Shown here piece by piece: positions 1-5,490 of a DNA stretch of 6,401 nt (positions are counted from its first letter, which is position 1; each line of letters begins with the position of its first letter). Under the pieces are notes generated by a model. That model saw only the letters and a list, made by a program, of their open reading frames with translations, ran no database searches and was not told where the DNA came from. A program made the position numbers and the translations under genes. The stretch lies in assembly GCA_002441865.1 (NCBI GenBank), contig DJNY01000005.1, positions 1 through 6,401 of the forward strand, given 5' to 3'. This DNA is from Lachnospiraceae bacterium UBA6452. GTDB lineage: Bacteria; Bacillota; Clostridia; Lachnospirales; Lachnospiraceae.

Positions 1-251
<251 letters not shown>

Positions 252-283
252 TCATTCCAACTTCTGTGTCATTACCTTATATA

Positions 284-781
284 CTACCAGATCAGCAGTC
301 TGTTTTTCTTATCGCCCTTCCAGTTGCATGCACCTTCCTGTTTGCAGCAATAGCAGGGGCGGCTCAGCTTATCAGCCCGGTACAGCAGACCGTTTAAATC
401 CTTCCTGTCCCGTACCTCTGCCAGTCTGTGGGTAGCGATCGCCGATACGATACGCTCCGACTCCTCCTGCGCAAAACCGCATTCCTTTAAAATGGCCGGT
501 GCCATCCGTGCACTGATCAGTGCGTGATCTTCCCCTGTCTCATACTGGATATGTCTTCCGATGTCATGCAGAAGTGCTGCTGCATAGATCAGCTCTGCGT
601 CCTGCCCGTACGCTTCTGTCAGGTTCAGGATCTCAGCCAGCCTTGCCACATCCAGAAAATGCCCCATATCGTGATGGCAGAACACTCTGTCCTGCTCCTT
701 TTCAGCGTTTTTGGAAACATATTCTATATAGGAGGGATGCGTCAAGATCCGGTTGATACGCTCTGGTTTCTTCTGTTCCAT
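284..781 (-). CDS. HD-domain phosphohydrolase in the folate operon
   Basis: This 165-residue cytoplasmic protein has the metal-binding pattern of the HD superfamily, which hydrolyses phosphate esters of nucleotides and related molecules. Visible elements are a first histidine in GHFLDVARLAE (H41), the HD pair in AALLHDIGR (H72-D73), further histidines at H86 (EDHALIS) and H118 (ATHR), and a late aspartate in YRADKLSRP (D137). Directly after the HD core is a cysteine cluster, C143, C145, C146 and C152, in SRPCYCCKQEGACNW, which could bind a metal or be structural. The ATG at 781 follows AAGGAGGA with an 11-nt spacer, and I saw no better in-frame start. It lies between folE (38 bp upstream) and folP (86 bp downstream), so a role in pterin metabolism, such as dephosphorylating dihydroneopterin triphosphate, is a reasonable inference from position. 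Other HD activities, for example on (p)ppGpp or nucleotides, cannot be excluded from sequence alone. The HD fold is secure; the substrate is unknown. Confidence 0.85.
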   Translation of the reverse strand: MEQKKPERINRILTHPSYIEYVSKNAEKEQDRVFCHHDMGHFLDVARLAEILNLTEAYGQDAELIYAAALLHDIGRHIQYETGEDHALISARMAPAILKECGFAQEESERIVSAIATHRLAEVRDRKDLNGLLYRADKLSRPCYCCKQEGACNWKGDKKNRLLIW

Positions 782-819
782 TGTTTCTGCATCCTCCTTT
801 TCCTGTTATATCCACGCTT

Positions 820-1377
820 TTAACCGCGCAGCATCTGGAAAAATGTGTTCTGCAAAGCTTCATTGTCTGCAAAACAGCCTCTTGTGGCGATGCTGACAGT
901 CTGGCTGCCCGGCTTTTTGATCCCACGCATCGTCATACACATATGCTCTGCCTGCACCATGACCATAGCACCCTTGACACCCAGCTCATCCATCAGGGCA
1001 TCCGCGATCTGATCCGTCAACTGCTCCTGCAGCTGCAGTCTCCTGGCAAATACCTCTACCGTTCTAGCCAGCTTGCTCAGTCCGACTACCTTGCCATCCG
1101 GGATATAAGCCACATGCGCTTTGCCGTAAAAAGGAAGCATATGATGCTCACACATGGAATAAAAGGTGATATCCTTTTCCAGCACGATACCTGTATTCTG
1201 GGAGGTAAATGTCTTAGACAGATGCACTGCCGCATCCTCTTCCATTCCCGCCATCAGTTCCTCATACATTCTTGCGATCCGCGCCGGTGTTTCCTTCAGT
1301 CCTTCTCTTTCGGTATCCTCTCCGATGCCCTCCAATAATAACCGGATCGCCTGCTCTACCTTCTGTTTATCTACCAT
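820..1377 (-). CDS. folE: GTP cyclohydrolase I (type IA)
   Basis: FolE converts GTP to 7,8-dihydroneopterin triphosphate and formate, the first step of the pterin branch of folate synthesis; the family forms a cytoplasmic decamer with a catalytic zinc. In ATG numbering the protein has 185 residues, normal for the bacterial enzyme. The N-terminal helix region contains [20 protein letters not shown]. The zinc site is visible as [10 protein letters not shown] (C76, H78, H79) and the second cysteine in [10 protein letters not shown] (C147). [18 protein letters not shown] and [16 protein letters not shown] are also typical of the family. Retention of both zinc cysteines makes this the zinc-dependent IA type rather than the metal-promiscuous IB type. 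The start is uncertain. I took ATG 1377, which has a weak GTGAG upstream. A GTG at 1386 would add three residues (MRK) and overlap the folC stop as GTGA, fitting translational coupling. The gene ends in TAA, 38 bp before the HD gene. Confidence 0.96.
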   Translation of the reverse strand: MVDKQKVEQAIRLLLEGIGEDTEREGLKETPARIARMYEELMAGMEEDAAVHLSKTFTSQNTGIVLEKDITFYSMCEHHMLPFYGKAHVAYIPDGKVVGLSKLARTVEVFARRLQLQEQLTDQIADALMDELGVKGAMVMVQAEHMCMTMRGIKKPGSQTVSIATRGCFADNEALQNTFFQMLRG

Positions 1378-1382
1378 TTTTC

Positions 1383-2684
1383 TCACGCTTTCTTCGTTTT
1401 CACCTTGTCTATAATATCCATGATCTGTCCCAGATAAGAAAGCGATCCAAATGCCAGGATCACACTGTCCTTATCTGCCAGAAGATAGCTCATCTCCACA
1501 GCTTCCTCCAAACTGTCTGCTGCCGTCACACGGTTATGATACTTTGCCACAGTCTCTGCCAGTGCAAGTGCAGGCAGTGCCCTCGGATTGTCCGGCGTCC
1601 TGACTGTGATGATACTGTCTGCAAAGGGACTCATGATCTCTGCGATCTTTTCATATTCCTTGTCCCTTAATACTCCCATTATATAAATAATCTTCTTATT
1701 TGTAAAATAGAATTGCACGGTCTGTGCCAGCTTTCTTGCCGCATCTTCATTATGTGCGCCATCTACGATAAAATACGGTTGTTTGGACAATATCTCGAAC
1801 CTTCCGTGCCATCTCGTCTGCTCCATGCCCTTTAAGATCGCACGGTCAGTGATCCTGCATCCCTTCTGCCGCAAAATTTCTGCCGCCTGCAGGGCAAGCA
1901 GGGCATTTGCGATCTGGTAATTGCCTGCCAGATGGATTGTGACCGGCAGGTTCCGGTATAAAAAGGTCTGCTTTTCCAGCCCATAGCGAATGGAAGATGC
2001 CGTTTCCGGTTCACTGACCGTCAGGGTTGCCTGTTTTTCGAGACAGACTTCCTTAAGTACCTCCATAACCGGCTCACGCTGTTCCATTGTCACCACACTG
2101 CACCCCTGTGTGATAATACCTGCCTTTTCTTTTGCAATCTGCTCAAGGCTGTCACCCAGAAATGCCATGTGATCCATGCTGACAGAAGCAAATACCGCCA
2201 ACAGCTTTTGCGCATCCGGTATCACATTGGTCGCATCCAGTCTGCCGCCCATACCGGCTTCCAGCACGACCATATCGCAGTTCTTTTCCTTATAATATAG
2301 AAAACCGAGCACCGTCTCCACTTCAAAAGAAGTCGGGTGTGCAAAGCCATCCGCCACCATTTCATCACAGTATGTTTTTATCTGCATAAGCAGCCTGCAT
2401 AATGCCTTTTTTGAAATCATGGTCTGATTGACACAGATCCGTTCCCGATAGGTACGTATCGTCGGCGAATTATAACGGCCGACCCTGTAACCCGCCGCCA
2501 TCAGAATATTGGACAGAAAAGCTGATACCGATCCTTTGCCGTTCGTTCCCGCGATATGGATAAAGAGAAGCTCCTTCTGCGGATCTCCCGCTCTTCTCAA
2601 AAGCTCCCGGATTACAGTCAGCCCCGGCTTACTGCCAAGTGTATTTAAATATGCAATATATTCCATTGCCTCTTTTTCGTTCAT
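1383..2684 (-). CDS. folC: Bifunctional dihydrofolate / folylpolyglutamate synthase
   Basis: FolC uses ATP to ligate glutamate to dihydropteroate and then further gamma-linked glutamates to folates, which keeps the cofactor in the cytoplasm. The 433 residues match the family's usual length. Seen in order are the P-loop GTNGKGS (46-52), the [11 protein letters not shown] folate-side segment (73-83), [12 protein letters not shown] (142-153), SMDHMAFLG (169-177) with the metal-site histidine, AKEKAGI (184-190) with the lysine that is carbamylated in relatives, GRFE (294-297) and the C-terminal-domain motif DGAHN (308-312). The ATG at 2684 is preceded by a GGGGAAG ribosome binding site about ten bases upstream. 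It is the first gene of the minus-strand folate operon, and its TGA (1385-1383) overlaps the alternative GTG start of folE. Members of the Mur ligase superfamily share the P-loop, but DGAHN together with the ERI segment points to FolC. I see nothing broken. Confidence 0.96.
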   Translation of the reverse strand: MNEKEAMEYIAYLNTLGSKPGLTVIRELLRRAGDPQKELLFIHIAGTNGKGSVSAFLSNILMAAGYRVGRYNSPTIRTYRERICVNQTMISKKALCRLLMQIKTYCDEMVADGFAHPTSFEVETVLGFLYYKEKNCDMVVLEAGMGGRLDATNVIPDAQKLLAVFASVSMDHMAFLGDSLEQIAKEKAGIITQGCSVVTMEQREPVMEVLKEVCLEKQATLTVSEPETASSIRYGLEKQTFLYRNLPVTIHLAGNYQIANALLALQAAEILRQKGCRITDRAILKGMEQTRWHGRFEILSKQPYFIVDGAHNEDAARKLAQTVQFYFTNKKIIYIMGVLRDKEYEKIAEIMSPFADSIITVRTPDNPRALPALALAETVAKYHNRVTAADSLEEAVEMSYLLADKDSVILAFGSLSYLGQIMDIIDKVKTKKA

Positions 2685-2706
2685 GTTTTATACTTCCCCG
2701 CTTTAT

Positions 2707-2724
2707 GCAGACTGTCCTGTCTGC
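2707..2724. repeat. Small inverted repeat in the folC leader
   Basis: GCAGAC (2707-2712) and GTCTGC (2719-2724) form a perfect 6-bp stem with a 6-nt loop. In the folC transcript this hairpin would lie just ahead of the GGGGAAG ribosome binding site. Read on the plus strand it is followed by TGCTTTTT, which resembles a weak terminator, but no plus-strand gene ends here. It is too short to assign to any regulatory class. The rest of this 115-bp gap is A/T-rich and I see no folate riboswitch in it. Confidence 0.35.
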
Positions 2725-2759
2725 TGCTTTTTCACATCATCTTATCCAGTATACAATTT

Positions 2760-2789
2760 TTTACAGAATAAAAAAAGTCATTTTGTCAA
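2760..2789 (-). promoter_or_regulatory. Candidate promoter of the folate operon
   Basis: Read on the minus strand, a perfect TTGACA (-35) at 2789-2784 is followed after 18 bp by TGTAAA (2765-2760), a four-of-six match to the -10 box. A better-looking TATACT at 2753-2748 has no good -35 at the right distance, being 30 bp from the TTGACA. Transcription from either would leave a leader of about 60-75 nt before folC. The -35 box ends only about ten bases before the divergent plus-strand start at 2800, so the two genes must share or compete for this DNA. Confidence 0.35.
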
Positions 2790-2799
2790 TACTGCAAGT

Positions 2800-3186
2800 A
2801 TGATAAAAAAATTTTTAACCTGTGGTGTTGTCGGCTGGTGCCTGGAGATCATTTTCACTGCCGCCTGCACAATGAAAAAACATGATATCCGCCTGAAAGG
2901 CAATACTTCTCTCTGGATGTTTCCGATCTACGGAATGGCTGTCCTACTGCAGCCCCTGTCCAGACTGTTAAAGGGCAAACCGCTTCTGCTACGCGGCAGT
3001 ATCTATACCGTCTGTATTTTCATCACGGAATTTATAACGGGCAGACTGCTTCAGAAGAAGCATGCCTGCCCGTGGGATTATTCGGAAGCGCCGCTCAATA
3101 TCGATGGCGTGATCCGACTGGATTATGCGCCCTGCTGGTTTGGCACAGGGCTTCTTTATGAATATATTTTAAACACCATGCACTGA
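2800..3186 (+). CDS. CmpB-like small membrane protein ('putative ABC transporter permease' family)
   Basis: This 128-residue protein fits the widespread Firmicutes family usually named 'putative ABC transporter permease' (ABC_trans_CmpB type), whose real function is, as far as I know, not established. It has about four hydrophobic segments, near residues 4-22, 38-54, 67-84 and 112-124. Family-like conserved pieces are an early membrane glutamate (E16), LKGNTSLWMFPIYG (32-45), an RG before the third segment (65-66), E77, CPWDY (90-94) and IRLDY (105-109). The reading frame stays open upstream to 2509, but that part is antisense to folC and looks like a shadow. ATG 2800 is where family-like sequence begins. 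No clear ribosome binding site precedes it, so expression may be weak or leaderless. Its end overlaps the convergent MATE gene by 18 bp. No ABC ATPase gene is nearby, so the transporter label should be treated with caution. Confidence 0.8.
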   Translation: MIKKFLTCGVVGWCLEIIFTAACTMKKHDIRLKGNTSLWMFPIYGMAVLLQPLSRLLKGKPLLLRGSIYTVCIFITEFITGRLLQKKHACPWDYSEAPLNIDGVIRLDYAPCWFGTGLLYEYILNTMH

Positions 3187-4536
3187 CGATTCTGCCTTTT
3201 GCAAATGTGCTTCAATGCGTTTCATCTTATATAAGTAAGCAATCAGTAAAAAGAGACCTGCGCCTACCCACGCACTGACATTGGCAATACAAACGCCCGT
3301 ATAGCTGTGGTGATATGCTGCAAGGAATGCAAAAATGGTACGGCAGAAAAGTTCCACAACGCCGCCCATCATTGGCAGAAAGCCATAGCCTGCACCCTGC
3401 AGTACATTACGGAATACAAAGATCAGTCCAAGCGGAATATAACAAAGTGCACTGATGCGCATATAAATTGCCGCTGCATCCACAACCGCCTGTACATTGT
3501 CGCCGGTCACAAAAACAGGAACGACCGAAACAAGTGCAGTTGCTACAAGTGCACCGATCACAACGGCGTAAACGATCGTCATCAGATTTGCTGCTGCCAC
3601 GCCCTTGCGGATCCGTTTGATATCTCCGATTCCCATATTCTGTGCACTGTAGGTCGCCATTGTTGCTCCCATCGCAAGGAACGGCTGTGTCACAACCTGC
3701 TCTACCTTGGAAGCTGCGGTATAAGCTGCCACCAAAACAGAACCGAGCAGATTCAAAGCACTCTGCAGGATGATCGCACCGACTGCCGTAATAGAGAACT
3801 GCAGTGCCATCGGAATACCGATCGCCAGCTGCTGCATGCTCAGCGACTGCTCCAGCTTCCAGTTTCCTTTGCCCGGATGCAGGATCTCCATCTTCTTATA
3901 TACATAAAAGAGACATAACACACCGGATACGCCCTGTGAAATGATCGTTGCCCAGGCAGCACCTGCCACACCCATATCGCAGACTATGATCAGGAACAGA
4001 TCCAGTCCGCAGTTCAGTACAACGGAAACCAGCAGAAAATAGAGCGGTACTTTACTGTTGCCGACCGCGCGCAGGACCGCTGCCATCATATTGTACAAAA
4101 CATTACAGAAAATACCACCGCAGATCACGATAATGTAATCATAGGCATCCTGATAAATATCCGCAGGCGTGTTCATCAGCGTCAGGAGCTGTTTCATAAA
4201 AACCATGCTGAAAAAGGTCATGACAGCTGACACGATCACAGCCAGAAGTGCGGCATTTCCCACTGCTCTTTTCATGCCCTTGATATCTCCGGCACCAAAC
4301 CTCTGCGATACCAGCACTGTAAAGCCTGATGTCAGCCCGGATAAAAAACCGAGGATCAGAAACATGATCGTTCCTGTACTTCCTACTGCGGCAAGTGCCC
4401 CAACACCGACAAAACGGCCTACGATAATACTGTCTACCGTATTGTAAAGCTGTTGAAAAATATTACCGATTGCTACCGGGATCAGAAAACGCAGCATCAG
4501 TCCCATCGGTTTCCCTTTTGTCATATCCAGTTCCAT
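3169..4536 (-). CDS. MATE-family multidrug / cation antiporter
   Basis: This is a polytopic inner-membrane transporter of the MATE family, which exports drugs, toxins or metabolites in exchange for Na+ or H+. Its 455 residues and roughly twelve hydrophobic helices in two similar halves match the family. The N-terminal half carries the typical IFQQLYNTVDSIIVGRFVG stretch (about 26-44) and an LRAVGNSKVPLYF segment (155-167). The second half has QPFLAMGATMATYSAQNMG (284-302) and FRNVLQGAGYGFLPM (375-389), both characteristic. The ATG at 4536 has AAGGAGA six bases upstream, a strong ribosome binding site. The gene has its own promoter candidate at 4615-4642 and is divergent from the nitroreductase. 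Its 3' end overlaps the CmpB-like gene by 18 bp, with no clear terminator between them. The substrate cannot be told from sequence; NorM-, MepA- and DinF-like subgroups are all possible. Confidence 0.93.
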   Translation of the reverse strand: MELDMTKGKPMGLMLRFLIPVAIGNIFQQLYNTVDSIIVGRFVGVGALAAVGSTGTIMFLILGFLSGLTSGFTVLVSQRFGAGDIKGMKRAVGNAALLAVIVSAVMTFFSMVFMKQLLTLMNTPADIYQDAYDYIIVICGGIFCNVLYNMMAAVLRAVGNSKVPLYFLLVSVVLNCGLDLFLIIVCDMGVAGAAWATIISQGVSGVLCLFYVYKKMEILHPGKGNWKLEQSLSMQQLAIGIPMALQFSITAVGAIILQSALNLLGSVLVAAYTAASKVEQVVTQPFLAMGATMATYSAQNMGIGDIKRIRKGVAAANLMTIVYAVVIGALVATALVSVVPVFVTGDNVQAVVDAAAIYMRISALCYIPLGLIFVFRNVLQGAGYGFLPMMGGVVELFCRTIFAFLAAYHHSYTGVCIANVSAWVGAGLFLLIAYLYKMKRIEAHLQKAESSVHGV

Positions 4537-4614
4537 TTTTATCTCCTTTATTCCATATATTTTCTCTTTTTTTTCCTCGAAAATCCGTCACTTCAGATTT
4601 CCTTCCCCCGCTGC

Positions 4615-4642
4615 ATTGTATCAGCTTTTTATCAATTTGCAA
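4615..4642 (-). promoter_or_regulatory. Promoter of the MATE gene
   Basis: Read on the minus strand, TTGCAA (4642-4637) is followed after 16 bp by TACAAT (4620-4615), each a five-of-six match to the sigma-A consensus boxes. Transcription would start about 70 bases before the MATE ATG at 4536. Just upstream of the -35 lie two near-identical GAGC...AAAATAA blocks (4643-4654 and 4658-4668) that could bind a regulator. Confidence 0.55.
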
Positions 4643-4673
4643 GAGCTAAAATAAAGTGAGCAAAATAATGCTC
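4643..4673. repeat. Short direct and inverted repeat next to the MATE -35 box
   Basis: GAGCTAAAATAA (4643-4654) and GAGCAAAATAA (4658-4668) are direct near-copies starting 15 bp apart. GAGCA (4658-4662) is also inverted as TGCTC (4669-4673) around a 6-nt loop. The cluster abuts the -35 box of the MATE promoter inside the divergent gap. It could be an operator, but A/T-rich DNA produces such patterns by chance. Confidence 0.3.
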
Positions 4674-4715
4674 CTTTTCTGGCAATATTGTTTCATTTTT
4701 ATTCCCAGATAATCA

Positions 4716-4747
4716 TTGCAAGTGGTAATACGGTATGCTAATATAAT
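4716..4747 (+). promoter_or_regulatory. Candidate promoter of the nitroreductase gene
   Basis: A perfect TATAAT lies at 4742-4747, 29 bp before the ATG at 4777. The best upstream box is TTGCAA at 4716-4721, but the 20-bp spacer is longer than the usual 16-18. The -10 box is convincing and the -35 is weak, so an activator may help. The predicted leader is short, about 22 nt, and holds the ribosome binding site. Confidence 0.5.
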
Positions 4748-4776
4748 AGGCAAAAGCAAATCAGAAGGAGGAACTT

Positions 4777-5316
4777 ATGACTGCAAAAGAATGTATTTAT
4801 GGACGTAGAAGTATCAGAAAGTATAAACCGGATCCTGTTGATCACGCGCTGCTTGAATCCGTGATCGAAGCAGCTTCTTATGCACCAAGCTGGAAGCATT
4901 CCCAGACGATCCGCTATATCGCGATCGAAGGAGAATTAAAAGATAAGATCGGACGTGACTGTACCACTATTTTCCCAAATAATGGTAAGATCATTGAAAA
5001 TGCACCGCTTTTAATCGCTGTTACCGTTATCAAAAACAGATGTGGCTACGAAAGAGACGGTTCCTTCTCTACAGAGCGTGGAGACACATGGCAGATGTTT
5101 GATGCCGGTGTTGCCAGCCAGACATTTTGTTTAGCCGCCTATGAAGCAGGTCTTGGCACTGTAATCATGGGCTTATTTGACAATGATAAAATTACTTCTT
5201 TATTAGAGATCCCGGAAGACAGAGAACTGGTAGCGCTGATCCCGGTCGGATATCCGGATGAAACACCTGCAGCCCCAAAAAGAAAAGCTGTAGCCGATTT
5301 ATTAACGTATAAGTAA
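4777..5316 (+). CDS. Nitroreductase-family FMN oxidoreductase
   Basis: This is a 179-residue cytoplasmic flavoprotein of the NAD(P)H nitroreductase family, whose members reduce nitro groups, quinones or flavins with FMN bound at a dimer interface. The FMN phosphate-binding start is visible as GRRSIRKYKP (9-18). The second FMN-contact loop is APSWKHSQ (36-43), a variant of the common APSxxNxQ form with histidine where asparagine is usual. DAGVASQTFCLAAYEAGLGT (109-128) is the classic central helix, and VALIPVGYPDETPAAPKRK (152-170) is the usual C-terminal motif. The length is typical of the small clostridial members. The ATG at 4777 has AAGGAGG (4765-4771) five bases upstream, which fixes the start. 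It appears monocistronic, with a TATAAT box before it and a strong hairpin after it, and it is divergent from the MATE gene. The natural substrate cannot be inferred. Confidence 0.92.
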   Translation: MTAKECIYGRRSIRKYKPDPVDHALLESVIEAASYAPSWKHSQTIRYIAIEGELKDKIGRDCTTIFPNNGKIIENAPLLIAVTVIKNRCGYERDGSFSTERGDTWQMFDAGVASQTFCLAAYEAGLGTVIMGLFDNDKITSLLEIPEDRELVALIPVGYPDETPAAPKRKAVADLLTYK

Positions 5317-5320
5317 ACTG

Positions 5321-5360
5321 ATAGAATCGAAGAGAATCATTTCCCTTCGATTCTATTTCT
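5321..5360 (+). terminator. Hairpin terminator after the nitroreductase gene
   Basis: ATAGAATCGAAG (5321-5332) pairs perfectly over 12 bp with CTTCGATTCTAT (5345-5356). After one A-C mismatch the stem continues with GAA/TTC around a TCAT loop. It begins 4 bp after the nitroreductase stop. The following bases, TTCT, make only a weak U-tract, so termination may be partial and some transcripts could read into pyrB. Confidence 0.65.
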
Positions 5361-5366
5361 GTAATG

Positions 5367-5387
5367 TCATGCATTGAAGATGCATGA
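5367..5387 (+). repeat. Hairpin 1 of the pyrB leader
   Basis: TCATGCAT (5367-5374) and ATGCATGA (5380-5387) form a perfect 8-bp stem with a 5-nt TGAAG loop. Its right arm shares bases with ATGATGT (5384-5390), which is exactly complementary to ACATCAT (5467-5473) just ahead of the pyrB ribosome binding site. The two pairings therefore exclude each other. Confidence 0.5.
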
Positions 5388-5390
5388 TGT

Positions 5391-5434
5391 AGCCGCGGCT
5401 CATTTGCGCAGCAAATTTTGCGTGAGCTGCGGTT
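5391..5434 (+). repeat. Hairpin 2 of the pyrB leader (GC-rich)
   Basis: AGCCGCGGCTCA (5391-5402) pairs with TGAGCTGCGGTT (5423-5434) over 12 bp with two G-U pairs. The 20-nt interior holds a further small stem, TTTGC/GCAAA (5403-5407 with 5411-5415). There is no U-tract after it, so it does not look like a terminator. It may be a structured leader element or a dispersed intergenic palindrome. Confidence 0.5.
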
Positions 5435-5443
5435 CCAAATAAC

Positions 5444-5468
5444 GTCATGAGGAGGGAGCCCTGATGAC
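5444..5468 (+). repeat. Hairpin 3 of the pyrB leader, covering an alternative ribosome binding site
   Basis: GTCAT (5444-5448) pairs with ATGAC (5464-5468). After a G-G mismatch, AGG (5450-5452) pairs with CCT (5460-5462), leaving a 7-nt loop. The stem includes part of an AGGAGG (5450-5455) and an ATG (5464-5466) that is in frame with pyrB, so folding would hide that start. Confidence 0.45.
5450..5466 (+). promoter_or_regulatory. Alternative pyrB ribosome binding site and start codon
   Basis: AGGAGG (5450-5455) lies 8 bp before ATG 5464, which is in frame with pyrB and would prepend nine residues (MTSSKGEQT). This site is at least as strong as the AAAGGAGA (5476-5483) used by ATG 5491. E. 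coli PyrB also has a few residues before the equivalent point, so the longer form is not excluded. Confidence 0.4.
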
Positions 5469-5490
5469 ATCATCTAAAGGAGAACAAACT

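Noticed and set aside
781..1338. Plus-strand open frame of 185 codons
   Set aside because: It is exactly antisense to folE, is rich in Cys/His/Leu as antisense frames often are, and has no ribosome binding site.
2509..2799. Upstream extension of the CmpB-like reading frame
   Set aside because: The frame is open but antisense to the folC start and then runs through the intergenic gap; family-like sequence begins only at ATG 2800.
2685..2799. Tetrahydrofolate riboswitch ahead of folC
   Set aside because: These elements are common before folate genes in Clostridia, but I found no matching pairing or conserved core; only one 6-bp hairpin is present.
3129..3151. GCCCTG/CAGGGC inverted repeat as a terminator for the convergent pair
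   Set aside because: It lies inside the coding region of the CmpB-like gene, has an 11-nt loop and no real U-tract on either strand, so chance within coding DNA is more likely.
3307..3918. Plus-strand open frame of 203 codons
   Set aside because: Its His/Cys/Arg-rich translation is antisense to the MATE gene and has no recognisable domain.
5380..5442. Possible 20-codon leader peptide before pyrB
   Set aside because: There is no proper ribosome binding site, no telling codon run, and the frame is formed mostly by the hairpin-2 palindrome.
5440..5475. PyrR-binding loop of the Bacillus type
   Set aside because: GAGGAGGGAGCCCT loosely recalls a purine-rich loop, but the expected conserved motif and a following terminator/antiterminator pair are absent.
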